Shown piece by piece: positions 55,085 to 64,000 of a stretch of 64,000 nucleotides of DNA. Source of the stretch: Silene latifolia (Eukaryota > Streptophyta > Magnoliopsida > Caryophyllales > Caryophyllaceae); NCBI RefSeq assembly GCF_048544455.1, contig NC_133534.1, positions 123,094,269 through 123,158,268 on the forward strand. Reading direction: 5' to 3'. How positions within the stretch are numbered: the stretch's first letter is position 1; every line of letters starts with the position of its first letter. The notes beneath the pieces were generated by a model. The model worked only from the letters and a program-made list of their open reading frames with translations, did not search any database and had not been told where the DNA came from. The translations under genes and the position numbers were made by a program.

Positions 55085-55552
55085 ACTGGCGAGCCTTACA
55101 ACGCATATGGCTGGCGAGCCTTTGTCCGCAAACAAGATACAACTCAAGGACGTATCTCGAAGATTCCTCGGGTACGACTCCTTTTCACAAGCTGGCGAGC
55201 CTTTGTCCGCAAACAAGGTACAACTCAAGGACGTATCCCGAAGATGCCTTGGGTACGACTCCTTATCACAGCTGGCAAGCCTTTGCACGCACACAAGATA
55301 CGACTCAAGGATGTATCCCGAAGATGCCTCGGGTACGACTCCTTATCACAGCTGGTGAGCCTTTACACACACACAAGATGCAATTGAAGGACATATCCCG
55401 AAGATGCCTCAGGTATGACTCCTTTCTATGGCTGGCGAGCCTCAAAACGCACTGCCTTCAACACCGGTTGGCGAGCCTTTGCGCGCAAATGATTGAAGGA
55501 CGTATCCCGAAGATGCCTCGGGTATGATTCCTTCTTATGGCTGGCGAGCCTT
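55085..55552 (+). repeat. ~73-78-bp tandem array CTGGCGAGCC
   Basis: About six units of CTGGCGAGCCTTTGTCCGCA...CAAGGACGTATCCCGAAGATGC...GGGTACGACTCC; each has the inverted repeat CCCGA-agatgcc-TCGGG (TCTCGA..., CTTGGG and CTCAGG variants). Confidence 0.88.
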
Positions 55553-55612
55553 TATACGTAGTCTAATGGACTTTAAACGACCCGAATCGGAAGTCGACAG
55601 ACTCTAAAATGT

Positions 55613-55720
55613 TCCCGACGGCAGGTCCTTGACTCGAATCCCTGAGTCGCCTTGACGTCGCCCTTCCCGACGGCAGGTTCTTGGCTCAAACACTTTTGAG
55701 TCGCCTCGACGTCGCAATGG
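55613..55720 (+). repeat. two-copy CCCGACGGCAGGT block
   Basis: Direct pair, each with a small hairpin (GACTC-gaatccct-GAGTC; GGCTCAAA...TTTTGAGTC). D has one related block near 32205-32250 (GGTTCA...TTGAGCC). Confidence 0.75.
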
Positions 55721-55784
55721 TCTTCAGGTTATAATCTTCGATTGACCTGGAGATCATACTTTGACTTTCGCCCTGTCCAAGCCT

Positions 55785-55802
55785 CGGTCAAAGTGAGGGC
55801 TC
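55785..55802 (+). other. polypurine tract of E
   Basis: GTCAAAGTGAGGGCTC before TGGAGATACC. Pairs with CTTTGACT upstream as in D. Confidence 0.7.
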
Positions 55803-56845
55803 TGGAGATACCCAGTATCTGCACCTTCCAAAAACCACCCGATGATGATCGGACTATAACGTGTTTTTGATATGCGTGCGTGGATTGGCTATACATGAGA
55901 CGGTTTAATGCACTACTCGGATATGAAAAATGATTTCAAAAGTTTTCTAACTTTATTTGCATTAAAATAACACTATTTTGAGTTAAAACCGTCTTCGGAC
56001 CCAAAACCGACTCAGAAACCCGCAACTCGAGTCAACCTGAGTCAACCCGAGTCAACCCAAATCTCGAATGTCAAAAATAATGCCATGAATGTTTTCATCA
56101 TGTCATTTCCATTAAAATGACCCTAATTAGAGTCAAAACCGACATCGAGCCAAAAACCGACTCAAAATTCAAATCCCGACTCACACGGGTCAAACCCGAG
56201 TCAAGCACACAAAACACCTACCTCAAGTAACACCCAAAATCATCTTATTAGATGCCCATATTGTTACACGACATCTTATATGAATACCACATATCAAACC
56301 AACCAAACAATGGATGGAGAATAGGCCACGTCCAAATTGAAAGGGACAGTACACCCCATTGAGTCACGGGGTGGCTCGCGCCTCAATGGGGTGTCTCCTT
56401 AGCCTCCAAGCAAAATCGACCGACCTACCATCCCACATTTCTCTATAAATACCCACCATCACACACCATAATCTTCACGCGAGAGTCCGCCCCCTCACAT
56501 CTCCCTTAAACTTCTATACTCGACTTCCTAAGTCACAAAATTGACACGTGTTTACGACCTACCGATCGTAAACACAAACCTTACACTTATTGTTTGGTAC
56601 CGTCGCCGTGCATTCGACCGACCCATTCGACCAACTCAACTAATTAATAAACATGTTTTAATTAACATATTTTCAAAACAAAATCCTTTTTTAAGGCACT
56701 CTTTTTAAACTTCTTGATCGTGAGTAGTCGCTACGAGAAAACTTGTCTCTAAAGTCGTCTATGTCGCAAACATCATACACGTAAGTTTGAGGGTGTAAAC
56801 AACTCACTTTATTTCATGTATTTACTGTTTTTATGAGTCTATAAG
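55803..56845 (+). repeat. 3' LTR of E, cut by element C
   Basis: Aligns with 44135 onward; the uninterrupted partner shows the target as TCTATAAG|CATGAAC (45188). At 56351-56395 it keeps a perfect ACACCCCATTGAG/CTCAATGGGGTGT inverted repeat around the GCTCGCGCC word. Confidence 0.88.
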
Positions 56846-58335
56846 TGATACTCGTCGTTGTGAGTACCAAAAATAAAAATTTATATTTCCTATTAAAACT
56901 AACCTAGGCTAGTGGTAACAGGGTCGAACCACAAGGAGGCGAATGTATTAATAATTGTCTAATTCTAGTCTAAGGTAACGAATGTGGGGGTTGAACTGAT
57001 TTGGTCTATAGCTAAAGGCATAAAAGACAATAAACTAAATAAATGGATAAAACAGATAAAAGAAGGGTACTAGGATGGTCGGTTCACTATAGTTTCGGCG
57101 ACAGCATACTAAGTAGGTCTAAATCAAACACATGAGGCGGGAAAACAAGAGGTCCTCTCGGTCCACTCTTAACAAACAGCATCTTTAGATCTCGTTGCAA
57201 GTCCCTAATATCACTAATACTGACTCTCGTCCTGAAAAGTGACTTATAATCTAAACTTTACCTATCTTTCGATCTCAGCATAGTTTAGTCATTTTAATTG
57301 GTGGTCAAACAACTGTCCCTATCCTTCGATCTAATGGGTCAGTCATTTCCTAAACATTCAACTAGTCGTGTGCACTCGATTCGTCAATTATAGAAATTAA
57401 AACAATTAAAACGAAGGTAACACCTCACGTGGTCAGTCGATCGACCAGGTATGGCAGTCGATCGACTGACACGCGATTTCAGGCCATATTATTCTACGCC
57501 GCCTACACTATAATTCCCCTACATCCTAGCACAATAAGTTTAGCTACTCATACTAGGAATAACAACAATGAATAAATTGACTAATAATTCTACTGAATTC
57601 ATGCTTGAAACGATTAAACAGACGATTAACATAAAACGATAATTACGGTTTCGGGAAACTAACTAGCAATTCTCTCCTACAAACGATAATAAAGCGAACT
57701 AAATTAAGAGCAGAAGAGTACCGAAATTGCAGAGCACGAATCAGAAACCGAACGAAGATAAACCGTATAAAATTCCCAACAACTTAGAACCCTAATTATT
57801 TTATGAAGTAAACTGATAAAAACTGAATCCCAAACTTGATGTTCTAGGTTACGTTATATAGAAAATATGCGTAACACTTATTATCAAAACCTAAACACAA
57901 TGGGCTTGCTTTTCCTCGATCTTCTTATTCACGTCTGATTAGCGGTGTGATCGATTGACCATGATGCTCAGTAGATCGACTGCTCTTCAGTGTACAGTGG
58001 CTTCTGTAAGTCGTATGATGGTCGATCGACCATAGGCATCGGTCGATCGACTGCTTTAGCTGGTAGTCCGCTTCTAAAACTTTGTGGATTAGTCCTTCGG
58101 GCCTTGAAATGCGCACCAAGCTCGTTCCTTAAGTGAATACTTCACGTCAAATGCAATGCAAGATACTCGGGGACGGATTTAGCTTGATTTCCGCTGAATT
58201 CTTCACATTTCTGCAATAATGTACAAAAACACGAAAGTAGACGGAAATAGGGGAAATGGTAGCTTAAACTACATAATTGAGCTCTGAAATGCATGTAAAA
58301 TAGGGTGTAAAACATCATATAAATGACACGCATCA
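56846..58335 (-). repeat. 3' LTR of C
   Basis: 1490 bp, TGATACTCGTC...ACGCATCA on the + strand. GTCGATCGAC word pairs at 57435-57470 and 57950-58052. Confidence 0.9.
57950..58052 (-). repeat. TCGATCGA word pairs in C LTR
   Basis: Four words (two with one substitution each) at steps 21, 50 and 21 bp. A further pair 21 bp apart is at 57435-57470. Confidence 0.85.
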
Positions 58336-58374
58336 AACTTCCCCAAACCAAACACTTGCTTGTCCCCAAGCAAG
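58336..58374 (-). other. polypurine tract and hairpin of C
   Basis: Minus strand: CTTGCTTG-GGGA-CAAGCAAG (58355-58374), perfect 8-bp stem, then GGTTTGGGGAAGTT, then LTR. Five of the eight stem positions keep pairing but differ from B. Confidence 0.85.
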
Positions 58375-60538
58375 AACTAGACTCGATCCTAAAAACTAAT
58401 GGAACGAGTTCAATCTCAGAGCGAAATGCAACTGTTAAGCCTAAACCAATTTAATGCAACTAACAATCAATTAGCAATGTGAATCATGCAAACGAGTTAT
58501 GAAGTCGTTAAAAAACTGCTGAACCGTCAACTATAGAGACTCATCAAATTGGACTCTCACGGATCGCTCATATCACACATAAGCACAGGTGAATATATAA
58601 GAAGATAGAAAGAATTCATTTTGTAAAGACTCTCACCTAACTACGACCTATAAGAACATGCCTGCAATATAATATGAAAGTAATCTCTATGACCGTACAT
58701 ATGCATTCCAACCGAACTAATGACCATGACACATGCCGAGGTAAATATGGATATGTGAGGTATGGGTAAGAAGAGGCAAAACATTTATGGGAAAGTGGAG
58801 GTACAGGTGATCAAGCTAGTACCTAAACAAAACCATATGACAACATCCAACTTCTTGCTCAAAATTAAATCGAAACGGTGCTATAGCAAGCAGAAAACTC
58901 ACAATCTCCGGTATATAAGTAATCAACCAACTCCCCATAAGATACTAATGCAACATGGGAGCAAAAATCGCCATAAAATAAAGACTTGAATTATGCGAAT
59001 TGATTTCTTACGGACCCCGGTCGATCGACCAGAAATGGCAGTCGATCGACCGCTTTGAACAGTACAGAACTCTTTTTTTTTTTCTTTTTCGAATCAGTCA
59101 TTTTTTTTTCTTCTTTCTTTTCTTTCTTTTTCATTTTCCAATCATCATCTCAACAGAGCATATGCCACCAAAAACGAGTGACAATCCCAAAAACTAAACT
59201 ACTAGCTTGACAAGGGCAGGCTAAATGTAGGATGTAGTTAACGGGACAAAAAGGCTATTTTTTGGCAGTGTGAAGCTTATGGGTAAAAATGAGAAAAAGG
59301 AACCTCTACCACATGTGTCAACAAACCACAAACCGAATGCATACAGGTATTAAGCAGATTAAGTTCATAATTATGCATATTTATGTAACATGTCTCATAA
59401 GGAGTACTACTCACATTCCTAGATAAACTGGTCATGAATGACACCAGTCACAGGCTCTAATACTCAGAAAATATGATGTAGTTCGCCAAAATTCTAAGTC
59501 AAGTCTCAAGTCCGGCAAGAATGTAACGAAAACTCGTAGACTATGCATATATGATTCTACTAATAACATGTTAATTAGTACGGCTCAGGCAAAAACAACT
59601 GAAAATGCACTGTCATCATTGAAATACTACCGTTCCGACTCGACCTATATGCTAAAATAAACGTGCATTTTTTTTTTAATTTTGATGAATTTTTCAATTT
59701 TTTTTGAAATTTGTATATATAAGAGAAATGAAATAAACAATGCAAACTGAAATGTAAACGTGAATGCAAGCAAATGATATGCGACGCAAAACCCTTCCCC
59801 AAACCAAATCGCACAATGTCCCCATTGTGCAAAATCATGTAATGAAGAAAAAAAGAAAACGAGAATTTGCGAGAAAAATAAATAAAAGAGACATGAAGTG
59901 GAACTCGGGAACTCACAAGACTTTAAGCGCAGCAAAAAGGAAACCTCCCCAAACCAGCGTGAGCTAGGAGGTTTCAGTAGCCAGCAGTGCTACCAATAAG
60001 TACCTGAAAAAGACAAATGAACCACGCATAAGTCTGAGAAAACAATTTTTGAAGCGGTAGTTATGTGCACAATTTAGAAAATGGAAGAAATCAGAAATAT
60101 GACGGAAAATAAAGTGGATTAGAAAACTCCCTTAATTCCGCAAATCGACCAAACACAGCAGGGGAGAGGTCGTGGACAGGTACAGCAGTGCGGGCGGACG
60201 ATCGACCACATAGCCCAGTCGATCGACCAGAGTGAACAGGAACAGAAACTCCTGGAACTGTGCAGCCAATCGATCGACTATAAAGACCATTCGATCGACT
60301 GAAAATACCGCTGTAACTTCTGATTTCTTCGTATTTGCTCAATAACTTGAGCTAATGAGGTCCAAAAACCTGCAAGTGCACAATAATACGCGCCCAAAAT
60401 TGCGCAGAACCCAAAGTAAAGCCTAAAGTACTTAAAAATCCTAAGCAGAAAAATTAAATGCGAAGTCTCGCGCACACAAAAGCAATAAAAAGAGTTTAAA
60501 AGCAATAAATGAAAGTTTTTGATAAAGAATTCGATCAA
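58375..60538 (-). other. 3' non-coding region of C
   Basis: No supported gene. T-rich tract 59068-59140. TCGATCGA pairs at 59020-59052, 60198-60230 and 60269-60300; the last two give steps 21, 51, 21. Confidence 0.7.
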
Positions 60539-61456
60539 TTAATAGTTGATCAAGAACGGCCACAGAATGGCCCACTTTACTGGCTTCTGGCTACAAGAGG
60601 TAGCCTCAATAGTGCTCATCTTTTCAGCTGCACCCTTCCTAGCTTCAACATCCGTAGAGCTCAACGGATCAACAGCTTCATCATCTCCCCAATCAATGAC
60701 CTCTTCTAGCTCATTAAAGTCCAGGTCGGACTCTCTCACCTTGACTGGCTCATCTTCAAACTCCTCATCCGTGCCATAGCTAAGGCATCCTAGGCCGCCT
60801 CTTGAAACGACTTGCTCCTTCACAGCTGGAGCAACATGCGGCTCTTCCTTCCCCAAACCAGCCCCTGCAATATCTAAAACAGTAGAATCGTCCTCCACTT
60901 TGCTCCCAATCTGAGGCGGAGGTGTCACAACAGGAGTAGGAATAGGGACAGGCATATCAGGAAGTATAAAATAGGATTTCTTTTCAGAAACCGTATTGCA
61001 AGTGACAGGCCACATGGGGTCTTTCTTCCTAGCTGTATGGGCAAAGACAATGGAATGCTTGCCTACCTTAAAGGTCAAGGTACCCGAACCGACATCAATA
61101 ACTGCACCAGCAGTGTGCAGGAATGGTCTACCTAGTATGATAGGTATGTGTGCATCTTCGGGTATATCAAGCACCACGAAGTCAACAGGGAAGACAAACT
61201 TTCCTATTTGCACGGGGATGTCTTCTAAGACTCCTATTGGCTGGACCGCAGAGCGATCAGCCATCTGAACGGTCATGTTCGTAACTGCAAACCTATTCAA
61301 TTTTAGCTTCCTAGCAAGACTCAAGGGCATAACGCTAATACTGGCTCCTAAGTCACATAAGGCTTTCTCAATAGGAAAGGTGCCAATATTACATGGGACA
61401 GAAAAACTTCCCGGGTCTTCTAGCTTAAGGGGTGAGTATGAGACAAATAAGAGCAT
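60539..61456 (-). pseudogene. Athila-type protease of C
   Basis: Best preserved protease in the window, 305 codons. Active site CDLGASISVMP (34-44), then VQMADRSAVQPIGVLEDIPV (64-83) and the core IPIILGRPFLHTAGAVID (104-121). The C-terminal ~180 residues are Pro/acidic linker (DEEFEDE, DWGDDEA) ending at a TAA with no RT after it. The frame should open from the upstream piece (61420-62262); a shift near 61430-61456 separates them, so the Met at 61456 is not the biological start. It would cleave the Gag precursor. Confidence 0.85.
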
Positions 61457-62262
61457 GTCTCCTCAGTCAGTGCGACAGTATGCACAGTTTCAAGTGACTT
61501 CTTTTTAGACAGTAATTGCTTCATAAATTTCATATAAGCAGGCACTTGATTGACTAATTCAAGGAAAGGTACTTGTACGTTAAGACTACGAACAACATTT
61601 TCGAACTTATTAAAAGATACTTGTTCCTTTGTCGGCACCAATCTCTCTGGATAGGGGGCTGTAAGTAGCAACCTAGCCCTCTCCTCTAAATCTCTCATGC
61701 CGGCATCGGTGGACTTAGGCTGAAAGTCCACTACCTTTTCTTTGTTGTAGCTTGACCCTTCTTCAGACCGTCTCAAATGTGAACCATTAATTGACATAGG
61801 GTCGAACTTCGGAACTGGAACAGACCCATCAGCGGTCGGGTCTGGCCTCAATATTTTAGGGGCAGTCGTACCCCGAAACAAATGATCCCTCAAGTTATCG
61901 GGCATCAGAGGACGAAAAGGTTCACTATCAGCAGTAATCTCGGCCGATCGACTGGTTAGGTCAGTCGATCGACTGACTTGAACAGGACCAGAAGCTACTG
62001 TTTGTCGCACTTCAGTCGATCGACCGGGTATGTCAGTCGATCGACTGACATACCTGTTGTTCGTCTTTTTCTTGTTTTTGTTCGTTCCAACTTTCTTTTG
62101 ACTCGGTTCCGCCTCATCTTTTGCAGCATCGTCCTCGACCATGACGGGCCCCTCAAGGGTAGACCCACTCCTCAAAGTGATGGCATTAAGGGTCTCTTTC
62201 GGTCCGTCCGAGTCGGTAAGTGTCCGGAGCTCGAGTTGTACTCTTGCTAGCCAATTGAGCAA
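61420..62262 (-). pseudogene. gag-PR linker of C with coded TCGATCGA words
   Basis: 280 codons linking Gag to protease. Contains ETLNAITLRSG, a familiar Athila phrase at the gag/PR border, then a Lys/Asn-rich part, then the translated word pairs YVSRSTDIPGRSTEV and VQVSRSTDLTSRSAEI, then the RLVPTKEQVSFNKFENVVRSLNVQVPFLELVNQVPAYMKFMKQLLSKKK segment, which matches the equivalent stretch of A (GKFTEIVKNLEVLIPMTELINHVPAYAKYMKDILTKKK). A has no words at this point, so they were gained in C. Frameshifts at both ends. Confidence 0.75.
61943..62049 (-). repeat. TCGATCGA words inside C gag-PR linker
   Basis: Four words at steps 21, 51 and 21 bp, all multiples of three; same steps as in the non-coding array at 60198-60300. 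Confidence 0.88.
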
Positions 62263-63616
62263 TTTGGCTCTCTAGTAGTTTCATCCCAGCCTCTCTAGCT
62301 TGGGACTCCTTTTGCAACATATTCTTCAACTCAAAGCAAAGTCGAATTTTGAGATTGTTTCTTTGCGGCACATAGGGAGGTTTTTGAAACTGTTGTTGCT
62401 TATGAGGGGGCACATAAGTTTTTCTTCTTCGCTTTGTGGAGGTTGAGTAGGATTTAAGACATTTTGACTACTCCACCTCAGATTTGGATGAACATTCGGC
62501 TCATAATAGGTATTCGTTTGCCTATAATGTTGAAAGGCAAAGACAAGACTCAAAGGGACTAGGACAATTTTTAAAACATGTCCTTGGCTCCACATCTTTT
62601 GCAGACGAAAGGACCGTCTGACACAGCATTTACATGGTAGATTCCCCCTTTTGAAGCTCCTCCCAACTCGTATTTGTCAAATCTTGCCGTGAGAGCTTCT
62701 ATTGCAGCCACAGAAGGAGATTCAGCACTTCTCCTTTGATTCCCCCTGGAATTCCCATACTCAGCTTTATGGGTGGCTAAGTCATCAATGATCTTCCACC
62801 CTTTGGTCTCTCCAACATTCTCTGCAAATCGGCCACTTGCTGCAGCATCCAAGATAGCTCTTTGATCATCATAGAGCCCATTATAGAACTGATTGCATAG
62901 GCTCCACTTCTCAAACCCATGGTGAGGTATGGTTCGCACCAATTTCTTGAAACGGACCCAGGCCTCATGAAAGTTCTCATCCGGCCCTTGTTTAAAGCTC
63001 GTGATCTGAGCTCTAATCGCATTGGTCTTCGAGGCAGAAAAGTATTTCTTGTAAAATGCCAAGGCCAACGAACTCCAATCGGTGATCACATGAGCAGCTC
63101 GATCCAGGTCTCTGTACCACTCCCTTGCAGCATCGCGGAGTGAGAATATAAACATAGTCTCCTTTATCTGGTCCGGAGTCACGCCAGTGGGTGCGGGTAT
63201 GGAACAGAAATAATCGATAAAGGTCTCCATGTGCTTGGCTGCATCTTCAGTTGCAGCTCCCCCGAATTGTTTTCTCTCAACCAAATTAATATAGGCGGGC
63301 TTTGGCTCGAATTTTCGATCTTCCCTGGTAATGCGAATCCTTTGTAAATATTCGCAGCAGTCGGCTCAGAGTGACTAGCTATGCTCGCTTCTTCAGCCAT
63401 GACTGGAATTTCTGGAGAAGTGACGGTCTCAGCTGATGAAGTGGAAACAGGAGAAGAAGGTGGATCTTCCTCAAATAAGGCGTTCTCGTAGTAACTTGAC
63501 AGAGTACTCAGCTCTTCCTCTGTCGGCAATACCCTAGATGATCGTCTCAACTCACGCAAGGTCTTCTCAATCTCAGGATTGAAATGTACTAATTCACCAC
63601 CCTGTGACCTGCGCAT
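62263..63616 (-). pseudogene. Athila-type gag of C
   Basis: Starts MRRSQGGELVHFNPEIEKTLRELRR at 63616. The capsid region is well kept: LVERKQFGGAATEDAAKHMETF, IFSLRDAAREWYRDLD, W.SLALAFYKKYFSASKTNAIRAQITSFKQ, ENFHEAWVRFKKLVRTIPHHG, LCNQFYNGL. The zinc knuckle starts (CKRCGAKD) but is broken by a shift near 62575. Other shifts at about 63290 and 62400; the last part carries MKLLESQIAQLASK, the phrase reused in the B ORF. Not translatable as one protein now. Confidence 0.85.
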
Positions 63617-63720
63617 AAGAAGAAACTACAAAAAGAATATCAGAATAGTTTAAGGAATGAATGTTCCTTAAACTAAGAAATAGACTAAAATAAAACAACT
63701 AAAAATTAGAACAATTGCCT

Positions 63721-63738
63721 CCTCGGCAACGGCGCCAA
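63721..63738 (-). promoter_or_regulatory. primer-binding site, tRNA-Asp type (C)
   Basis: Minus strand TGGCGCCGTTGCCGAGG(A), one base from the A site. Confidence 0.8.
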
Positions 63739-63742
63739 ATTT

Positions 63743-64000
63743 TGATACCCGTCGTTGTGAGTACCAAAAATAAAAATTTATATTTCCTATTAAAACTAAC
63801 CTAGGCTAGTGGTAACAGGGTCGAACCACAAGGAGGCGAATGTAATAAATAATTGTCTAATTCTAGTCTAAGGTAACGAATGTGGAGGTTGAACTGATTT
63901 GGTCTATAGCTAAAGGCAATAAAAGACAATAAACTAAATAAATGGATAAAACAGATAAAAGAAGGGTACTAGGATGGTCGGTTCACTATAGTTTCGGCGA
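63743..64000 (-). repeat. 5' LTR of C, first 258 bp
   Basis: Aligns with 56846-57103; first difference is GATACCCG vs GATACTCG. Continues outside the window. Confidence 0.9.

Larger units (their letters stand above)
44135..56845 (+). mobile_element. Tat-like Ty3/gypsy element E
   Basis: Plus strand. 5' LTR 44135-46781, primer site 46785-46802, ~2.5-kb repeat-rich leader, one gag-like ORF, ~4.7 kb of 3' non-coding arrays, polypurine tract, 3' LTR from 55803 that is cut at 56846 by element C. About 9 kb of internal sequence holds no PR, RT, RNase H or integrase. Sister family to D by block order, hairpin motifs and gag-like protein. LTR starts differ by a few bases in the first 160, so it is fairly young. 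Probable TSD CAACC at 44130-44134; the other end is outside. Confidence 0.85.
56846..64000 (-). mobile_element. Athila-type element C, truncated by window
   Basis: Minus strand. 3' LTR 56846-58335; 5' LTR starts at 63743 and runs off the window. tRNA-Asp-type primer site. gag and protease are present but no RT, RNase H, integrase or ORF1-type gene. The 3' region is related to B. TSD candidate ATAAG (56841-56845). Inserted in the 3' LTR of E. Confidence 0.9.

Noticed and set aside
55036..55527. 163-codon plus-strand reading
   Set aside because: Tandem array translated; the unit is not conserved as protein.

Overview
The window is plant nuclear heterochromatin made entirely of nested LTR retrotransposons. 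I found no host gene, rRNA or tRNA gene. Primer-binding sites matching plant initiator-Met and Asp tRNAs, together with Ty1/copia, Athila-type, chromovirus-type and Tat-type Ty3/gypsy elements, point to a flowering plant. The TCGATCGA-rich elements make me think of Caryophyllales, but that is a guess from memory.

Layout. A Tat-like element on the + strand (D; leader from about 26.9 kb, 3' LTR from 32338) is the oldest visible layer. A chromovirus-like Ty3/gypsy element on the - strand (F) appears to lie in its leader. A copia element (copia-2, 34872-44106, TSD GACTC) and a second Tat-like element (E, from 44135) lie in its 3' LTR. F's gag is cut by an Athila-type element (A, 3864-23296, TSD AGATC) and by a second copia (copia-1, ends at 3751). 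A itself is cut by an internally deleted chromovirus (G, 8003-10025, TSD GCAAC) and a short Athila-type element (B, 11008-17293, TSD TTTCC). F's LTR holds a solo chromovirus LTR (S, 24831-26141). E's 3' LTR is cut by another Athila-type element (C, from 56846) that runs off the right edge. Nesting reaches four levels: D, F, A, B.

Coding content. Only copia-2 has a full gag-PR-INT-RT-RH set, and it is broken by a one-base frameshift. A and C keep gag and protease only, and A also has an Athila ORF1-type gene split into three pieces. B has one chimeric ORF. D and E encode a gag-like protein with three CX2HX4HX4C modules and no visible capsid, RT, RNase H or integrase. All except copia would therefore need proteins supplied in trans.

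The most unusual signal lies in the non-coding DNA. Each Ty3/gypsy family carries its own short GC-rich palindromic word, repeated in LTRs, 3' regions and even ORFs, with steps of about 21, 30, 51 or 72 bp. Sister families have different words in equivalent places, often with both halves of the palindrome changed together. Separately, a short stem with a GGGA-type loop sits beside the polypurine tract in A, B, C and G, and several other hairpin arrays in D and E show compensatory changes.
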